Origin: Celoporthe dispersa
Taxonomy: Eukaryota; Ascomycota; Sordariomycetes; Diaporthales; Cryphonectriaceae
Length of the DNA stretch: 64,000 bases
Assembly: GCA_016584495.1 (NCBI GenBank)
Contig: WAID01000010.1
Location: 558,001-622,000 of the forward strand
Reading direction: 5' to 3'
The translations under genes were made by a program, and so were the position numbers. Shown piece by piece: positions 35,616 through 47,193 of the stretch. Under the pieces are notes generated by a model. It saw only the letters and a program-made list of their open reading frames with translations, searched no databases and was not told where the DNA came from. How positions within the stretch are numbered: position 1 is the stretch's first letter; every line of letters starts with the position of its first letter.

Positions 35616-38553
35616 CGAGCTTTTCTTCAAATTACACTTCTACAAAGGGCATCTTTTAATACAATCCGACTCTGAGTTTATACACCGACGGAAACAAATC
35701 AAGAAAAGTATCTGTCCTTTTTTTTTCGTGGATCTGTCAATGCAACCGACTTGATTAGCTATCCTCTTCGCTTGTCTTAGAGCTCTCGGTCGCATTGCGG
35801 TATGTACATATTGCGCAGTAGCGACAGTTATGGGGAAAGAAATCCAGACTAATTGGTATTATCCTCATATATGCACATACATGTTTATCTGTGATTTTTT
35901 CCACACTCCTCTCAGTCTTAGTTATCACATCGCAATTGTCTACTTTCTTTGTTCTTTCTTTTGATAATGTCATTTTTTCTTAGACACGTCCTAAACATTT
36001 GACTGGCTTAAGATATAGCGAGTCGTTCCTAAAACTGTATGCAAAGCAAAACCCACGCCTATATCCATATTCTAGAATCTCCCACCCCGTCACGGTTCCG
36101 CTAATCAAACTGCTGCCGGTTGTCGGTGTTACTCACCGGAATGCTATAGAGATATTGTCAATAGTGAGCATAGTGTTACATCTACTCTTCTAATGAAATG
36201 CATTATTACTCCGTTTATTGCACTGCCTCAGCATCGTAATTATTTGTCAGCATTATTTTCTTTGGCTATATTTCTACAACGGAATGAATTCGGAATATCG
36301 AAATTGTCTTGAAAGCTTGCTAGGAGAAGAACCCCAAAACTCATTTGATGTTCGCTAGCTAGGGTCATGTTCTCTAGAAGTTAGTGATACGCAGTATAAG
36401 CAGGATCTGGAGGTTATTAGGAAGGCTTCTTTTTATTCCCTACTCCGCTCTCTCCCTGCCCCCCTTTTCCTCTCACGCTCCCTAGCCTCGTTTGGTTTTC
36501 CCACGACGCCTGCCTACAGTATTTGGTCCTACTTACATACTCTTGTATCGCATTATACAGCGGTCTGTAGATCTCATGTTACTATACAAAACCAGGGCTG
36601 CTTATTGATTTGAAACTTGAATCTATGCGTAAATCAGATCCGCATAAGCGTACCATTATTAGGTTACATACAACATTGTGCTCCAACCTTAACGTTATGA
36701 CCCATCCAACATGCAGGTCACGACAGGAACAAGGACAAGCACGCAGACAACCCGGAACGGAACCCCAGGAGCCGAGAATCCAACACTCTAGTACAGAACA
36801 GGAAAAGGCGGGATTCCGTGATTCAGGGTTAGGGTTATGCAGAGATGCCTCGCTAGGATGGATAGCAAACCCAGCGAGCCCAACGATTTATCCTAGTTAC
36901 CAACACCAATATTACTAACAGGTACTGAAGAACTGGATATATAGGGATACGTTTATTATTTCTAGATAGATTATTGTATATAGCTTTTCAGTCTTTAATA
37001 CAAGTATTACTTTATATATAAGTAATTGCTTTATCGCTAGTGATATGCTACAGAGATATTCAGAATGTTTCCGATATTCTTGGATCTATATTTTGATGTC
37101 GCTTTTGTTAGTATAAATCCTTTGTGTACTTGCTAGACCATTGTCAGACAGTAGTGCTTATTACATTTAAATGACGTTCTTTCTTGTGTGAACTCTGAGG
37201 GAAAGAAAATGAATATGCGCTATAGAAGAGAATGAAAGAAAGAGACTGTCAGCTAATCTGGCTGAGGCTATCTAGGTGGTGGCTGCTGGCTGGTAGGGCC
37301 ATGCACGGCCCCAGGCCAGTGACTCACTGGCCCTCGCACATTTCTAGGTATTGTTGCCTGACTGTTATTTTAAGTTGGACATTAATTTGTCTTATTGTCT
37401 TATATATAAGTATATCTATATATTAGCTCTCATGCCTGAAAGAAGTTCTATCGGTCTTCGATATTCTTCGACCGAAAGACTTATGCTTCACTGATCGCCT
37501 GCATAGTAGGGAAAAAGTATGGATTAGAGCCAATTCAATAGCTGATTGTTCCATCGATTCAACCCCCAACTTTGAAACATCGTGCATAACGACCCCTCCC
37601 TCAGACGGCAATGATAAGTGAAGTCCGTCTTCCCTATCTGATCGGTGTGTCCATTGTGAGTAGTCAAGATGGGGTGGCATATGCAAATCCGCCCCTGCCA
37701 GTTAACGCGCTTGAGGACGACGAGGTGCGGCCGCGAGTGGTATCAAAAGTGTAGGTATGTGATTTTGCATCTACGCTCCGATTTGAGAGTCTAGCGAGGT
37801 TCAGAACTCACATTGACGTAAGATCGGCGCCGAGGGAATTCAGCAAGGAGTTTCAGAATGTTCATCTCGAAGCAGGGTTGAAAAGATAGTCTATTAACAC
37901 GATAATTTTTAGTAAACACTAGAGCTCTCCACATGACTTGAAATAGATCAGCTTTATCAGTCAAAACTACTTTATGAACCCAAGTTAGAAAATTTAGTTA
38001 TGGCTTTGCGGTTATCGTAATTACTTGTTCAGCCTATTTTGTTTACTCATCATTACGCACTTGACCCAAAAAAATAACAAGGTAGCCAGTATGCATCTAC
38101 CTACGCGGAAAATACTCTCCTCGTCCTCCTAAGGCTTGCTATTATGCGTGACCCATTTTGTAACCTGCATTTGAATTGCTTATAACATAAGACTTGAGTT
38201 TCATTCTCCTACAGGACCTGAGACATATTATTCTTAGGAAAAAAGCAAGCAATAGAAAGTAAACTATGGTATTTTATTGTCTGGATTGTGTAATCAGACT
38301 TCCAGTCTTAAGTTAATTTTTAAGATGCAGATTACGAAAGTATCTGTTTTAGATAGTTTCTGGAAAGCAGAGGGAACTGTAAATATGTGGGCCTCTCGAA
38401 CAGAAATTATATAATCAATGCTTACTTAATATAAGCTAAAGTGAATGATGTTGGGTTTTGTGATTTTTCTTGCTTGTACCCCATTTCCGTACCTGCATGT
38501 AATAGGGGCAAGCTTCCTACCGTCTACATGCTCCACAAACCATCTCCATCAGA
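35616..38553. other. Gene-poor region with a repeat end
   Basis: AT-rich DNA with scattered short frames. A repeat with a 28-bp arm identical (inverted) to one 18 kb away occurs at 37250-37341. The GGGTTAGGGTTA near 36827 is only two telomere-like units. No gene was recognised. Confidence 0.45.
37250..37341 (-). repeat. Dispersed repeat, transposon-end-like, copy 1
   Basis: Positions 37314-37341 are the exact reverse complement of 55627-55654 (28 nt). The outer end on the minus strand reads ATGTGCGAGGGCCAGTGAG. The inner part contains a near-perfect palindrome (GGCCAGTGA / TCACTGGCC). Similarity continues inwards (GCTATCTAG, GCTGGCTGG) to about 37250. It looks like the end of a DNA transposon or MITE; no transposase was found. 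Confidence 0.7.
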
Positions 38554-41012
38554 ATGTCCCACTCTGCTAAGAATCAAGGTCCCTTCGAGTCTCTGGACAG
38601 CAACGAAGTGGATCAACCTAGCGACCACGTACCGAGCGATAGAGATTCCGGCAGTTTACTCTCTTCCCAGCCGCTCCCGCCTGATCAGGGCAAGACACTG
38701 GGTACGCTTAGCTTCGAGAGCGACGCCGAAGTCTTAGAGGCGGTATTTATCAGCGAAGAGCAGCGCATTCCAGAGCAGGAGGAACTTGCACTCTGGAGAG
38801 TGCCAAACCACCTGTTGGACCGGTCGCTCGAGGACAGCGTACCAGCCGCCTGCGATTACGCCCGCAACAGGACATCCCGCTCTTCATTTCTTAGGCAAGG
38901 CTTCCTGTGGAGCCACCTAGCTGGAAACTGCTCGTCTTTCTGGTGCCCAGGCGCCCGCGAGCTGCCAGTAGCTGGCGATGGACCGCCGTATGCGCCCCTC
39001 AACGCGACCAAGAGTGAGATCCGAGTGCTCAAGGTCACTTGCACTTCTTGTCCGGGCGAGGGCAACAGCCTAGGCCAGAATTTCCAGGCCAGTCTGATTC
39101 CCGTGTCGCTACGGGACAATGATGATATTCCGCCATATCTCGCTATTTCATACGCGTGGGGCGATCCCTCTCCCGTTGGGTGTTTCGAGGACTACCCTGG
39201 CAGCCCCCGGGATAGAACCGAGAGACCCGGGGCCAATACGATCAAATACAACAAAGCAGTACTAGACATAATCAGTACGCTGGTCTGTCCCGGAGCCACG
39301 CTCTACCTATGGATCGACGCTGTATGCATCAACCAGGATGATGTCGACGAGAGGGCTAGCCAGGTCACACTGATGGGGCAGGTTTATGCACGGGCCCGTC
39401 AGGTTATCGTCTTTGTCGGCGGCGATGCAGATGATGACGCGGCCAGAGCACTAGACCTTGTGTGCAACTTTCGACAGGTCCGCGGTGTCATCGGCGAACA
39501 TGTCAACTTTTTGGACGACAACGTGCTTGCAGAGGCGTCCATGCGAGCAGGCCTTGACCCCCAGGTCTGGCTCTGTCTGACTCGATTCCTGCTGCGATCC
39601 TGGTTCTTCCGCTATTGGGTCGTTCAGGAGGTCGTGCTGGGCACCTGCCCGGTCCTGGTCTGCGGCCGACATGCTGCGTCGTGGCGTGATATGGTCCGAA
39701 CGTGCGAATGGGCTGACAATTCCTCGCTGGCCCTCGGTACACAAGTGTATAAGGCCAACGTAAGTCCTGCGGAGAAGCAGATGCTTGTGGCATCCAGCGA
39801 CCGTGTGTCTCACGTCTGTCGTCTGGGCAAAGTACGCACTTCTCTTCAAGATACTCCCTCAGCTTTCACGTGGGTCTTGTGGTCGTTTAGTGCCTGCCGG
39901 GTCACTGACCCCCGAGATCGCATCTTCGCTATCCTGGGGCTGCCCCAGATAGCAGATAATATGGATACGAAGTCCCTGAGGCCTAACTATAGCATAAAGG
40001 TTGAGGATCTATATATCCGGTCCGCCAGAGCAGCAATCCTCCAGGGCGAGGCGATGGCTACCCTCGCTCTTGCTGGCGTGGGCTACGACCGATGCTTGAA
40101 CCTTCTCCCTTCTTGGGTGCCAGATTGGGCTCGTCCTCCTGCCATTTTCGCCACCATCTGGAACCACTCTCGAGCGGCCGGGTACTACACAATCAGGGGA
40201 ACGCAACCATCGTTTCATTGGGACGACGATGAGGACTGCCGAGTCCTTTCACTCCAGGGGAGGTTTGTAGATAGCGTGTCGGTTTTAAGCAGCCCAATGC
40301 TTCAAGGAGACATTCAAGGCTCGCAGGACATGCCATTCTTCAGGCTGGATCTCAGGCATGCTTACTGGACCGAGGAAGTCATCAATCTCGTTACATCAGC
40401 AATTCAAGGAGAGCAGCAGCAGGTCGGAAGCCAGGCATACAACTGGGACACCGCCGGCGAATCGGTTCACAGCCCGCCTGAGCCTCTGAGGACGCGCTTA
40501 GCGCAAACACTCATTGCCAGCTTCGATGTGCCAACTAGCACCGGCTACAAAACCGCTACAGAGCTTAGCAAGTCCATGGAGAGCATGGGACATGCTGTTG
40601 CCGCCGTCGAAAATGGCTTCGAAGCCTTCTTGATGCTATCCAGGGTCATGCGCTCCGGGTTACCCGTGAGCTGGGCGTTGTCATATGAGGACCACCATTT
40701 AGGCCTGGAGTATGCAAGTCGCTGCCTTGGAGCGACAAAAGAGCGCCGCTTTTTATCTCCTCTGCTGGTCACTTCGGCATGGCGCCGCCAGGCACCCGCC
40801 AAGGTGACCAGGTGTGTATCTTCTCCGGCTTCAGAACACCCTTTGTGATCAGGCCTGCCGAGCACGAGGTTCAAGGAATGCACCAGCCTGGAGATAATAG
40901 GGGCATTGAACGGAGTAATTATCATCTCGTTGGTGAAGCATACCACTACGGGTTGGTATCCGGAGAGCTAGAAGTGGTAGGAGATCTGACTGATTCTATT
41001 CGACTTGTCTAA
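38554..41012 (+). CDS. Large HET-domain protein, one late frameshift
   Basis: ATG 38554 opens a 764-codon frame. HET motifs are complete and in order: YLAISYAWGD (about 39136), LYLWIDAVCINQDD (about 39303), QVTLMGQVYARARQV, WVVQEVVLG and DPRDRIFAILGLP (about 39910). HET proteins govern non-self recognition and cell death after hyphal fusion. The N-terminal ~190 residues are an acidic extension. The frame ends early at 40848 because the T run at 40750-40754 seems one base short: adding one joins RRFF to SSAGHFGMAPPGTRQGD and the usual HET C-terminus GDQVCIFSG, PFVIRP and LVGEAYHYGL, to 41012 (819 residues). Without correction the protein lacks this conserved end. The homopolymer location suggests an error rather than decay. 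Confidence 0.9.
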
Positions 41013-42852
41013 GTCGAGATTGCTTACAGGCACTTATTGGATTGAAAATTTCATGACAGAGCAGCAGCAGCAGTTTTCTTTCGTTCACTCTTCAGGCTAG
41101 AATTCTAATAATAGCACTATCTTTTGAGTTTCTAGTCAAGGCTCGGCCTTTCACAGGCTTTTTTTTTTTTTTTACAAATAACTTATTTATAACATTCATG
41201 AGAGTTTCGTATTTCTATGTCCTTTGAATCATGTTATCATGGTTTTCACGTGCTTACGTAGCTAGCAGCCTCCGCACTCCCTGCAGTTCTTTTCTACAAA
41301 TCAAGAAACCAACCCTTAGTCGCGCATCGGCAGCGACTTCAATGTATGCCGCCCACTTGCCAAGGAGGGTAAGCGCAAAGTCAGAAAAGGAACGGAGATC
41401 GCATATGACCCGCTCCGGCGCTGCGCATATCTCCCGACAGTCTCAGCTATAACGAGAATAGGCCCGGGGTGGGGGGACCCAGGGTCGGAAGGGGGAGAGA
41501 GGCGAGACCAGGAAGGGAGGCATAACTTTACGATTCCCTTTACTAAAGTCTTGGCTGCGACTTTGTTGTTTATCAGCACCTCATACTCTCTCACACTTTG
41601 ATCATTGTGACCCTGTGCCCTGACAATACTTCTTCTCATCATGCAACTACACCTTCCGTACCAGGACCTGCCTTTGATAGCAAAAAAATACAGCATCTCC
41701 GATTCTGCCTTGGCGGCGGGGTACTCTGTCGAGTCACATTGCTGCGCAGAACCACAATTGCCATTTCCCCCCCCTGATGCGTGGGTTGAGGATAGTACGC
41801 GTAAATCCACTCATGAGTATGAATTGTGGCTTAATCTTCTCCATTGACTCGCACCCCAGCTCTAGAGCAAAGTAGGGCAATAGGACCAGAGAACTACCAC
41901 GGATGAGGTGTATGTCTCAATTCTCAAAAATTTTACGCAGAGCTTCTGCATCCACCTCAGTATCCATCTCAGTATGATCAGTGAAGATTTCTCGGGACAC
42001 GAAGCAATACCGACTAATGCTTCCGTGCAAATGAGAGTAGGAGTGGGGTGTATGCCGGATCTGGGGCAACTCTGTTACAGAATACAAGAATTCACACATG
42101 CCAGCTCGGATATCATGGACCTACAGGGATGGCAAGACGCCAGTCTCAGGGAGAGTAGTTTCCTATTCGAGTCCCGGTCGCGATGTTAAACCATCCTCGT
42201 ACATGTCATCATTCGGAGCTTGGACCAGATGCACAAAGTTCTATCGTTACGACTATACAAGGCCTTGAAATGGTGACGCGTAAAGTGCCTTCCTCCTATG
42301 TGACGCTAAGCTATTGCCAAGGCTGTGATCCCACCCTATCCGCTACTTGAGTCTTGCCTGACGAGGAGATGGAGCCAATTAGAGTCCAGGTATTGGAATC
42401 GGCTGATGTTGTTGGGCAGAGAGGACCTGCTGCTTTTGAGCTTGGCTTTATGAGCCTTTCGTATACGTCATCAGAATAGGCGGTCTGCTCTGACTATTTT
42501 TCGCAGGAGATTAACACACAGGGGCGACAGTCTGGGCCACATAGTACTTTGTCCTGCATGAGAAGGCGTGCTCTTCATCTTGCGGGAATGTAAGCAGTGG
42601 AGCGAGGTGCATAAGACCATAGGTGAGGGATCATAGGGGAGATAATGTTCTTGATGTGCAAAATATCGCCACATTGTATTGTAATACCCGTGAGCTTTTT
42701 TCTTTTCATATATATAAGGCTACTCTCCTCTTAGGCAAGACAGCTGGAATGTCATAGCTAGTCTCTCACCCTTATGACTCCTTCAAGTTCAAATTCTTAG
42801 CTCTATCGTTTTGATTCTCATACGGAGTCTTGAGCACGAGTTTTCCGGCACA
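41013..42852. other. Intergenic, with a poly-T run
   Basis: Includes a run of 15 T at 41159-41173. Open frames on both strands around 41300-42190 have no recognised motif. TATATATAAGG at about 42708 is a plausible TATA element for the dioxygenase gene. Confidence 0.45.
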
Positions 42853-44221
42853 ATGATCTTCTCGCGGATTATTATCCTGGGCCTAGCATCTCTTGCTGCG
42901 GGCCACCCGGGTCACGAAGATGAGGAGCACTACCATGCCATCAAGACTCGTGATATGCATGCTTCAAACAAGCGTGCCCTCGAGAACTGTGCTACCAAGC
43001 TCGAAGCTCGCGGGCACACTGCTCGTGCTATAGAGCGCCGCAAGAATACCATTGAGAGCTATCGCGAGGAAAGGGGCATTGCCAAGGACGGTAAGCTTCA
43101 CTACATATATAAGAATAAAGCCTCTCGATCATTGAATATATACTGAATATTTCAAAGCTCGAATTCTCAAGCGTAGCACTATCTCTGTCTTGCATACCGA
43201 TCATGAAGGTGATCTTGACGCAACAGTTGCTGAGAGCGACGAGACTGTAAGTTTTTGCTCAAGAATCTATTATTCTTCCTCTAAAAAAATTATGTAACGT
43301 AATACATATTGTGTATTAACGCTTATTTTCATTATTAATGTTTTTTAATCTCCATGATATATTCTAAATGTTTCCTGTTCTGACAAAGTTAAAAACTTCA
43401 TAGTACGTTTTCGCCGACGACACTTGCACTGTCCTCAACCCAGAAGGCGAGGTCGGCCCATACTACGTCCTGGGCGAGTATGTTCGATCGAACCTCATCG
43501 AAGACCAAGAAGGCGTTACTATCGTTTCCGATCTTCAATTCATTGATGTATCCACCTGCGAGCCTCTTGCTGGCGTATGGGCTGATGTCTGGAACGCAAA
43601 CGCTACTGGTGTTTACGCAGGCGTTCAGCAAAACGGCAACGGCAATGCGAACGATGCATCCAACCTGAATAACACCTATCTTCGTGGGATTCAGCAAGCC
43701 GATGACGATGGCGTCGTTCAGTTTACTACGCTCTTCCCAGGTCACTACTCCGGAAGAACCAACCATATTCACATAGTTCTTCATGAAAATGCTACTGAGC
43801 TATCTAATGGTACCATTACTAGCGGTAGCGTTTCTCACATCGGTCAATTTTTCTGGGACCAGGATCTTATCGATCTAGTTGAAGCAACAAGCCCTTACAA
43901 CACGAACACGAACTCTATCACAACCAACGCTGAGGATCGCGTTTTTGGACAGCAGGAGACTAGAGGCTCTACTTCTGACCCTGTGTTCAATTATGTGTAT
44001 TTCAGTGATGATGGTGACTTGAGCGAGGGTCTTTTCACATGGATTCTAGTTGGAATTGATCCCTCTGCTTCTTATAGTAAGTCTATTCCATATAGTAGTT
44101 TAGCCTACTCACTATTAAGTAAACTAACAAACATATCTTCTGTTTAGCACCAACTTACTCTTTTGAGCTGACTTCAAGTGGTGGCGTAGCTGTTGATGGT
44201 GGCAACCCTAGTGGATTCTAG
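42853..44221 (+). CDS. Extracellular intradiol ring-cleavage dioxygenase-like protein
   Basis: Four exons, 42853-43090, 43158-43246, 43404-44076 and 44148-44221, with canonical GTAAG donors. Phases join to 357 residues. The signal peptide (IFSRIIILGLASLAAGHP) is followed by a basic/His-rich propeptide-like part (HPGHEDEEHYHAIKTR). The catalytic domain has TCVLNPEGEVGPYYVLGEY (a Tyr ligand region), CEPLAGVWADVWNANATGVYAG, and FPGHYSGRTNHIHIVLH, which carries the Tyr and the two His that bind Fe(III) in intradiol (catechol) dioxygenases. The family cleaves catechols between the hydroxyls; secreted fungal members lack the dimerisation linker. Intact, with no lesion. The substrate is unknown; it could act on lignin- or tannin-derived catechols. 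Confidence 0.92.
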
Positions 44222-44673
44222 AGCCTTTTCAATCATGCGCGGCTATCTTACCCAGAGAAAACAGTTTCAATGATTTGCTTTCATGGGGTATTCACTGTGT
44301 ACTGTCGATATTAGTATAACCTTTTCCATATTTCAATGTTTATTGTTTATAGCATATGTGATATGATTCTGTATAAATACTCTAGATTAGGCCGCAATAG
44401 GACGAGCGGATTGAACAAACTGATTGCAAAAAATATTTCTGAAAAGTCTCAGATCTGAGCTCCCGAAGGCGGCGCATCCTAAACTTGTGTAGAACGGTGA
44501 TACGGCACGTAATACAACTATATCTAACTCGTATTGAACAATTGTACGACCCGCTCTGGGTTACGGCCTTATACAAGTAATCGTGCCTTCTAATAGCGGC
44601 TCGTCCGAGAGACTAACTGCCGTTCAAAATTTAAATAAAAAACATTATGTGCGAGGGCTAGTGAGCTTCCAGC
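44222..44673. other. Intergenic, partial repeat arm
   Basis: A sequence at 44647-44664 (ATGTGCGAGGG then CTAGTGAG) matches the outer end of the dispersed repeat seen at 37341 and 55627 with one difference. It lies just before the remaining part of the VWA gene. Confidence 0.5.
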
Positions 44674-46584
44674 TTGCTATGCACTTCTACCACACATGCA
44701 AGCATATCTCGGCTCATGCAAGGGGCTCGTAGCATGCGGGCTGAGTCGCATGCATATAGCGACCCTGCAAGCCTAGAGCACTCACGCGCTTATGTGTCGT
44801 ACATCCAAGCTGATATGGGTGGCACTGACGTCCTGCAGGCAGTCCAAGCCGATATCAAGCACCGCGCCCAGAGCCGTGCCTCCACCCAGGTCATTCTTCT
44901 CACGGACGGCGAGATGCAAGATACGGAGAGCGAGCTGATCTTCGAGTTTGTATGGATAATGCGCAAAGAGCTTGGCGACAAGGTTCGCATCTTCATCTTC
45001 GGTATCGGCAACAGTGTCTCCCACCGTTTGATGGAGATTATTGCGGAGCTGAGCGGTGGGTATTGCGACATCGTTGATGTCACGAAGAGGTCTCACTGGG
45101 AAGACTGGTGCAACCGCATGTTGCGATCCACTGTGGGTCCAGATAGCTGGGTCGGCAGTATCGAACTTGGGCTCGGGGCCCAAAGACGGTCTCTGATGGA
45201 CTTTAGTATCGAGACAGATACGAAGCCGGACCCGTGGTCCATTTCCTATATCTAGGCCCCTAGCCCAATCCCTCCGCTCCACCTGTAAACGTACAAGTCT
45301 ATCTTTCTCCTTCCGGATCTTGAAAGATAGCAATGCTGCGGACAAGGTCACAATCCGCACGGCGGCTCCAGGTGCTAAGAGGAAGACCAAAGAGCTAGAC
45401 GTGGAGGTGCCCAAGACGGGATTGGTCCACCGCCTCGCAGCCAAAGTCGCTTTGCAAGATCGAGAGGATGAGATCAAGGCAGGGTGTGCGGAAACAGAGA
45501 CTGCCCGAAGCAATGCCGAAGCATTTGGGGTCGAGTAATTTGTCACGAGCAGGTGGACCAGCTTCGTTGCCGTGGCCGAAGACGAGGCCGAGAAGCAGGC
45601 CAGCGAGGTCGACTTCTACAAGAGCTTACTGAAAGACACCATTATCAAAGACACACTCTCTTTCGCCACGAGTGATGATGAGTCCGGTTTAATATCCTCA
45701 AGCTCGTCAGCAGAGATCCTGGACGGCGGCGAAGAGGACAACGTTGTAGTCACTTCGAGCTCTTCCCTAACTCAACCCGAACTACCAAAACATACAAGCG
45801 GAAATTCATATGGGACTTGGGAGCATGACCGAGATTCAGGAGTGATCATCGAGGTTCTTGCTACAGACGTTGAAGAAACTAATGACGCTCCTGTTGCTTC
45901 TGCTATTACCGCAACCGGACATGATAAAGAGTTAATCGTTCCGGAAGAGCAGCAAGAAAGAGTCCGAGAGCAATGGTATAGAGCTGGGATTGAATTTCAA
46001 GGTGTGGTGGGCTTGAGAGGAGTAAGAACATGTTCACCTGCCGGAGCAAGTTTAGCTTCTGGAGCGGACATTGGACAGTACGCAGGGATTCCATTTACAG
46101 ACGACAGCGACAGGCGAGGTAGAGCGTTGAACTTTCGACGGATAGCCGTGCCATAGGTGGGAAAGATTCAATGTCGTTTTCTGGTGAGGGTCTTGAGCTT
46201 ACTGTTAACCTGGAGTCCAGCATGGCAGTCACCGCCGCCTTGACAGGTCTCGTTGACGGATATTCCTCGGAAGCAGATCCGTATCAGCCACCCACCGAGG
46301 GACCCACTACATGGAAAGTCGTCGAGGAGGACTCCTGGTAGCTTATCATAGACGAGGCCGAGAGTGCAGTGTTTTCAGTTTTGGGTCTCGACGGAGATCT
46401 GGAGGGGGAGCTAGAGCTGGAGCACCTGTCTGCAATGCTGAAGCTTTCAGTGGATCGTACTTATTTCAAAGAGGCGCTTACAGTCTCCCAAGTCGAGCGA
46501 AGCAGCAAGGGCCAAGCTTCCGAGGAAGCATTTGCCAATACTTGTCTAGTTTGCAGGGAGAGCTTCGGCACAACTGGGGGATAG
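44674..46584 (+). pseudogene. VIT/VWA-domain protein remnant
   Basis: A VWA core is clear: SHAYSDPASLEHSRAYV, ADMGGTDVLQAVQADI, STQVILLTDGEM and KVRIFIFGIGNSVSHRLME, the order known from VWA5/inter-alpha-inhibitor-like fungal proteins. The N-terminal VIT domain and the MIDAS start are missing. After SISYI stops and frame changes follow, but later pieces belong to the family: VHRLAAKVALQDRE (45425-45470), then an acidic Ser-rich stretch, and DEAESAVFSVLGLDG with LEHLSAML near 46345-46440. At least three breaks are present, so the locus is decayed. The left end of homology lies close to a repeat arm at 44647, possibly the cause of truncation (inference). Confidence 0.75.
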
Positions 46585-47193
46585 AGTGTGCTGGGAAAGG
46601 GTTTCTATGCTCGTCTGGTAGGTGCTATGCTGCTAAAGGGCACTAGTTATGGAATATATAGGGTTCGTTTCGAAATCATTATGTAAGTTATGAGCACCTG
46701 CTATATCCTGAGAGAATGAAGCAGCAACGGGAGGAGGAGGCAGAGCAGGGGAGGGAAAAAACAGCAGGAAGAGAAGGAGAAGTAAGAGGAGGGAGCCGGC
46801 TAAAAATATTGCTAGTCACTTAATCCCTTATGCAGTTCTTATTATAATTGATTCAATATATAAGCTACGGAAACAAATTATATTATGCAACAAATAGGAT
46901 AAAGACTCTAATCATCACGATTCAGCATTGAGTAAGACCGCGAATCAGAGTAATAGGCATAGATTGAAAATATCTAATAAAATAATATATTACTGCAGTA
47001 ATTCAGCCTTTCTGGTAATATACATTGTTCATGTGCTTTTATAAATTGGTATTATCAACTGGCTTAAGATGCGACAGTATAGTTAGTTCTTTTACTATAA
47101 GAATATTCGAGTTTAAATTCTTCACATGGTTTCCAAAGTCTGGGAAAAATCTAAACATAAATTAGTAGCATAAGATGAATGTTGCGTATGAAA
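46585..47193. other. Intergenic, purine-rich then AT-rich
   Basis: A purine-only-like stretch (46715-46795, GGAGGAGGAGGCAGAG..) is followed by AT-rich DNA. No gene was seen. Confidence 0.45.

Noticed and set aside
36823..36839. Telomere-like TTAGGG repeats
   Set aside because: Only about two units, so not a telomere or interstitial telomeric tract.
44782..45546. 254-codon minus-strand frame
   Set aside because: Antisense shadow of the VWA remnant, which has clear family motifs on the plus strand.
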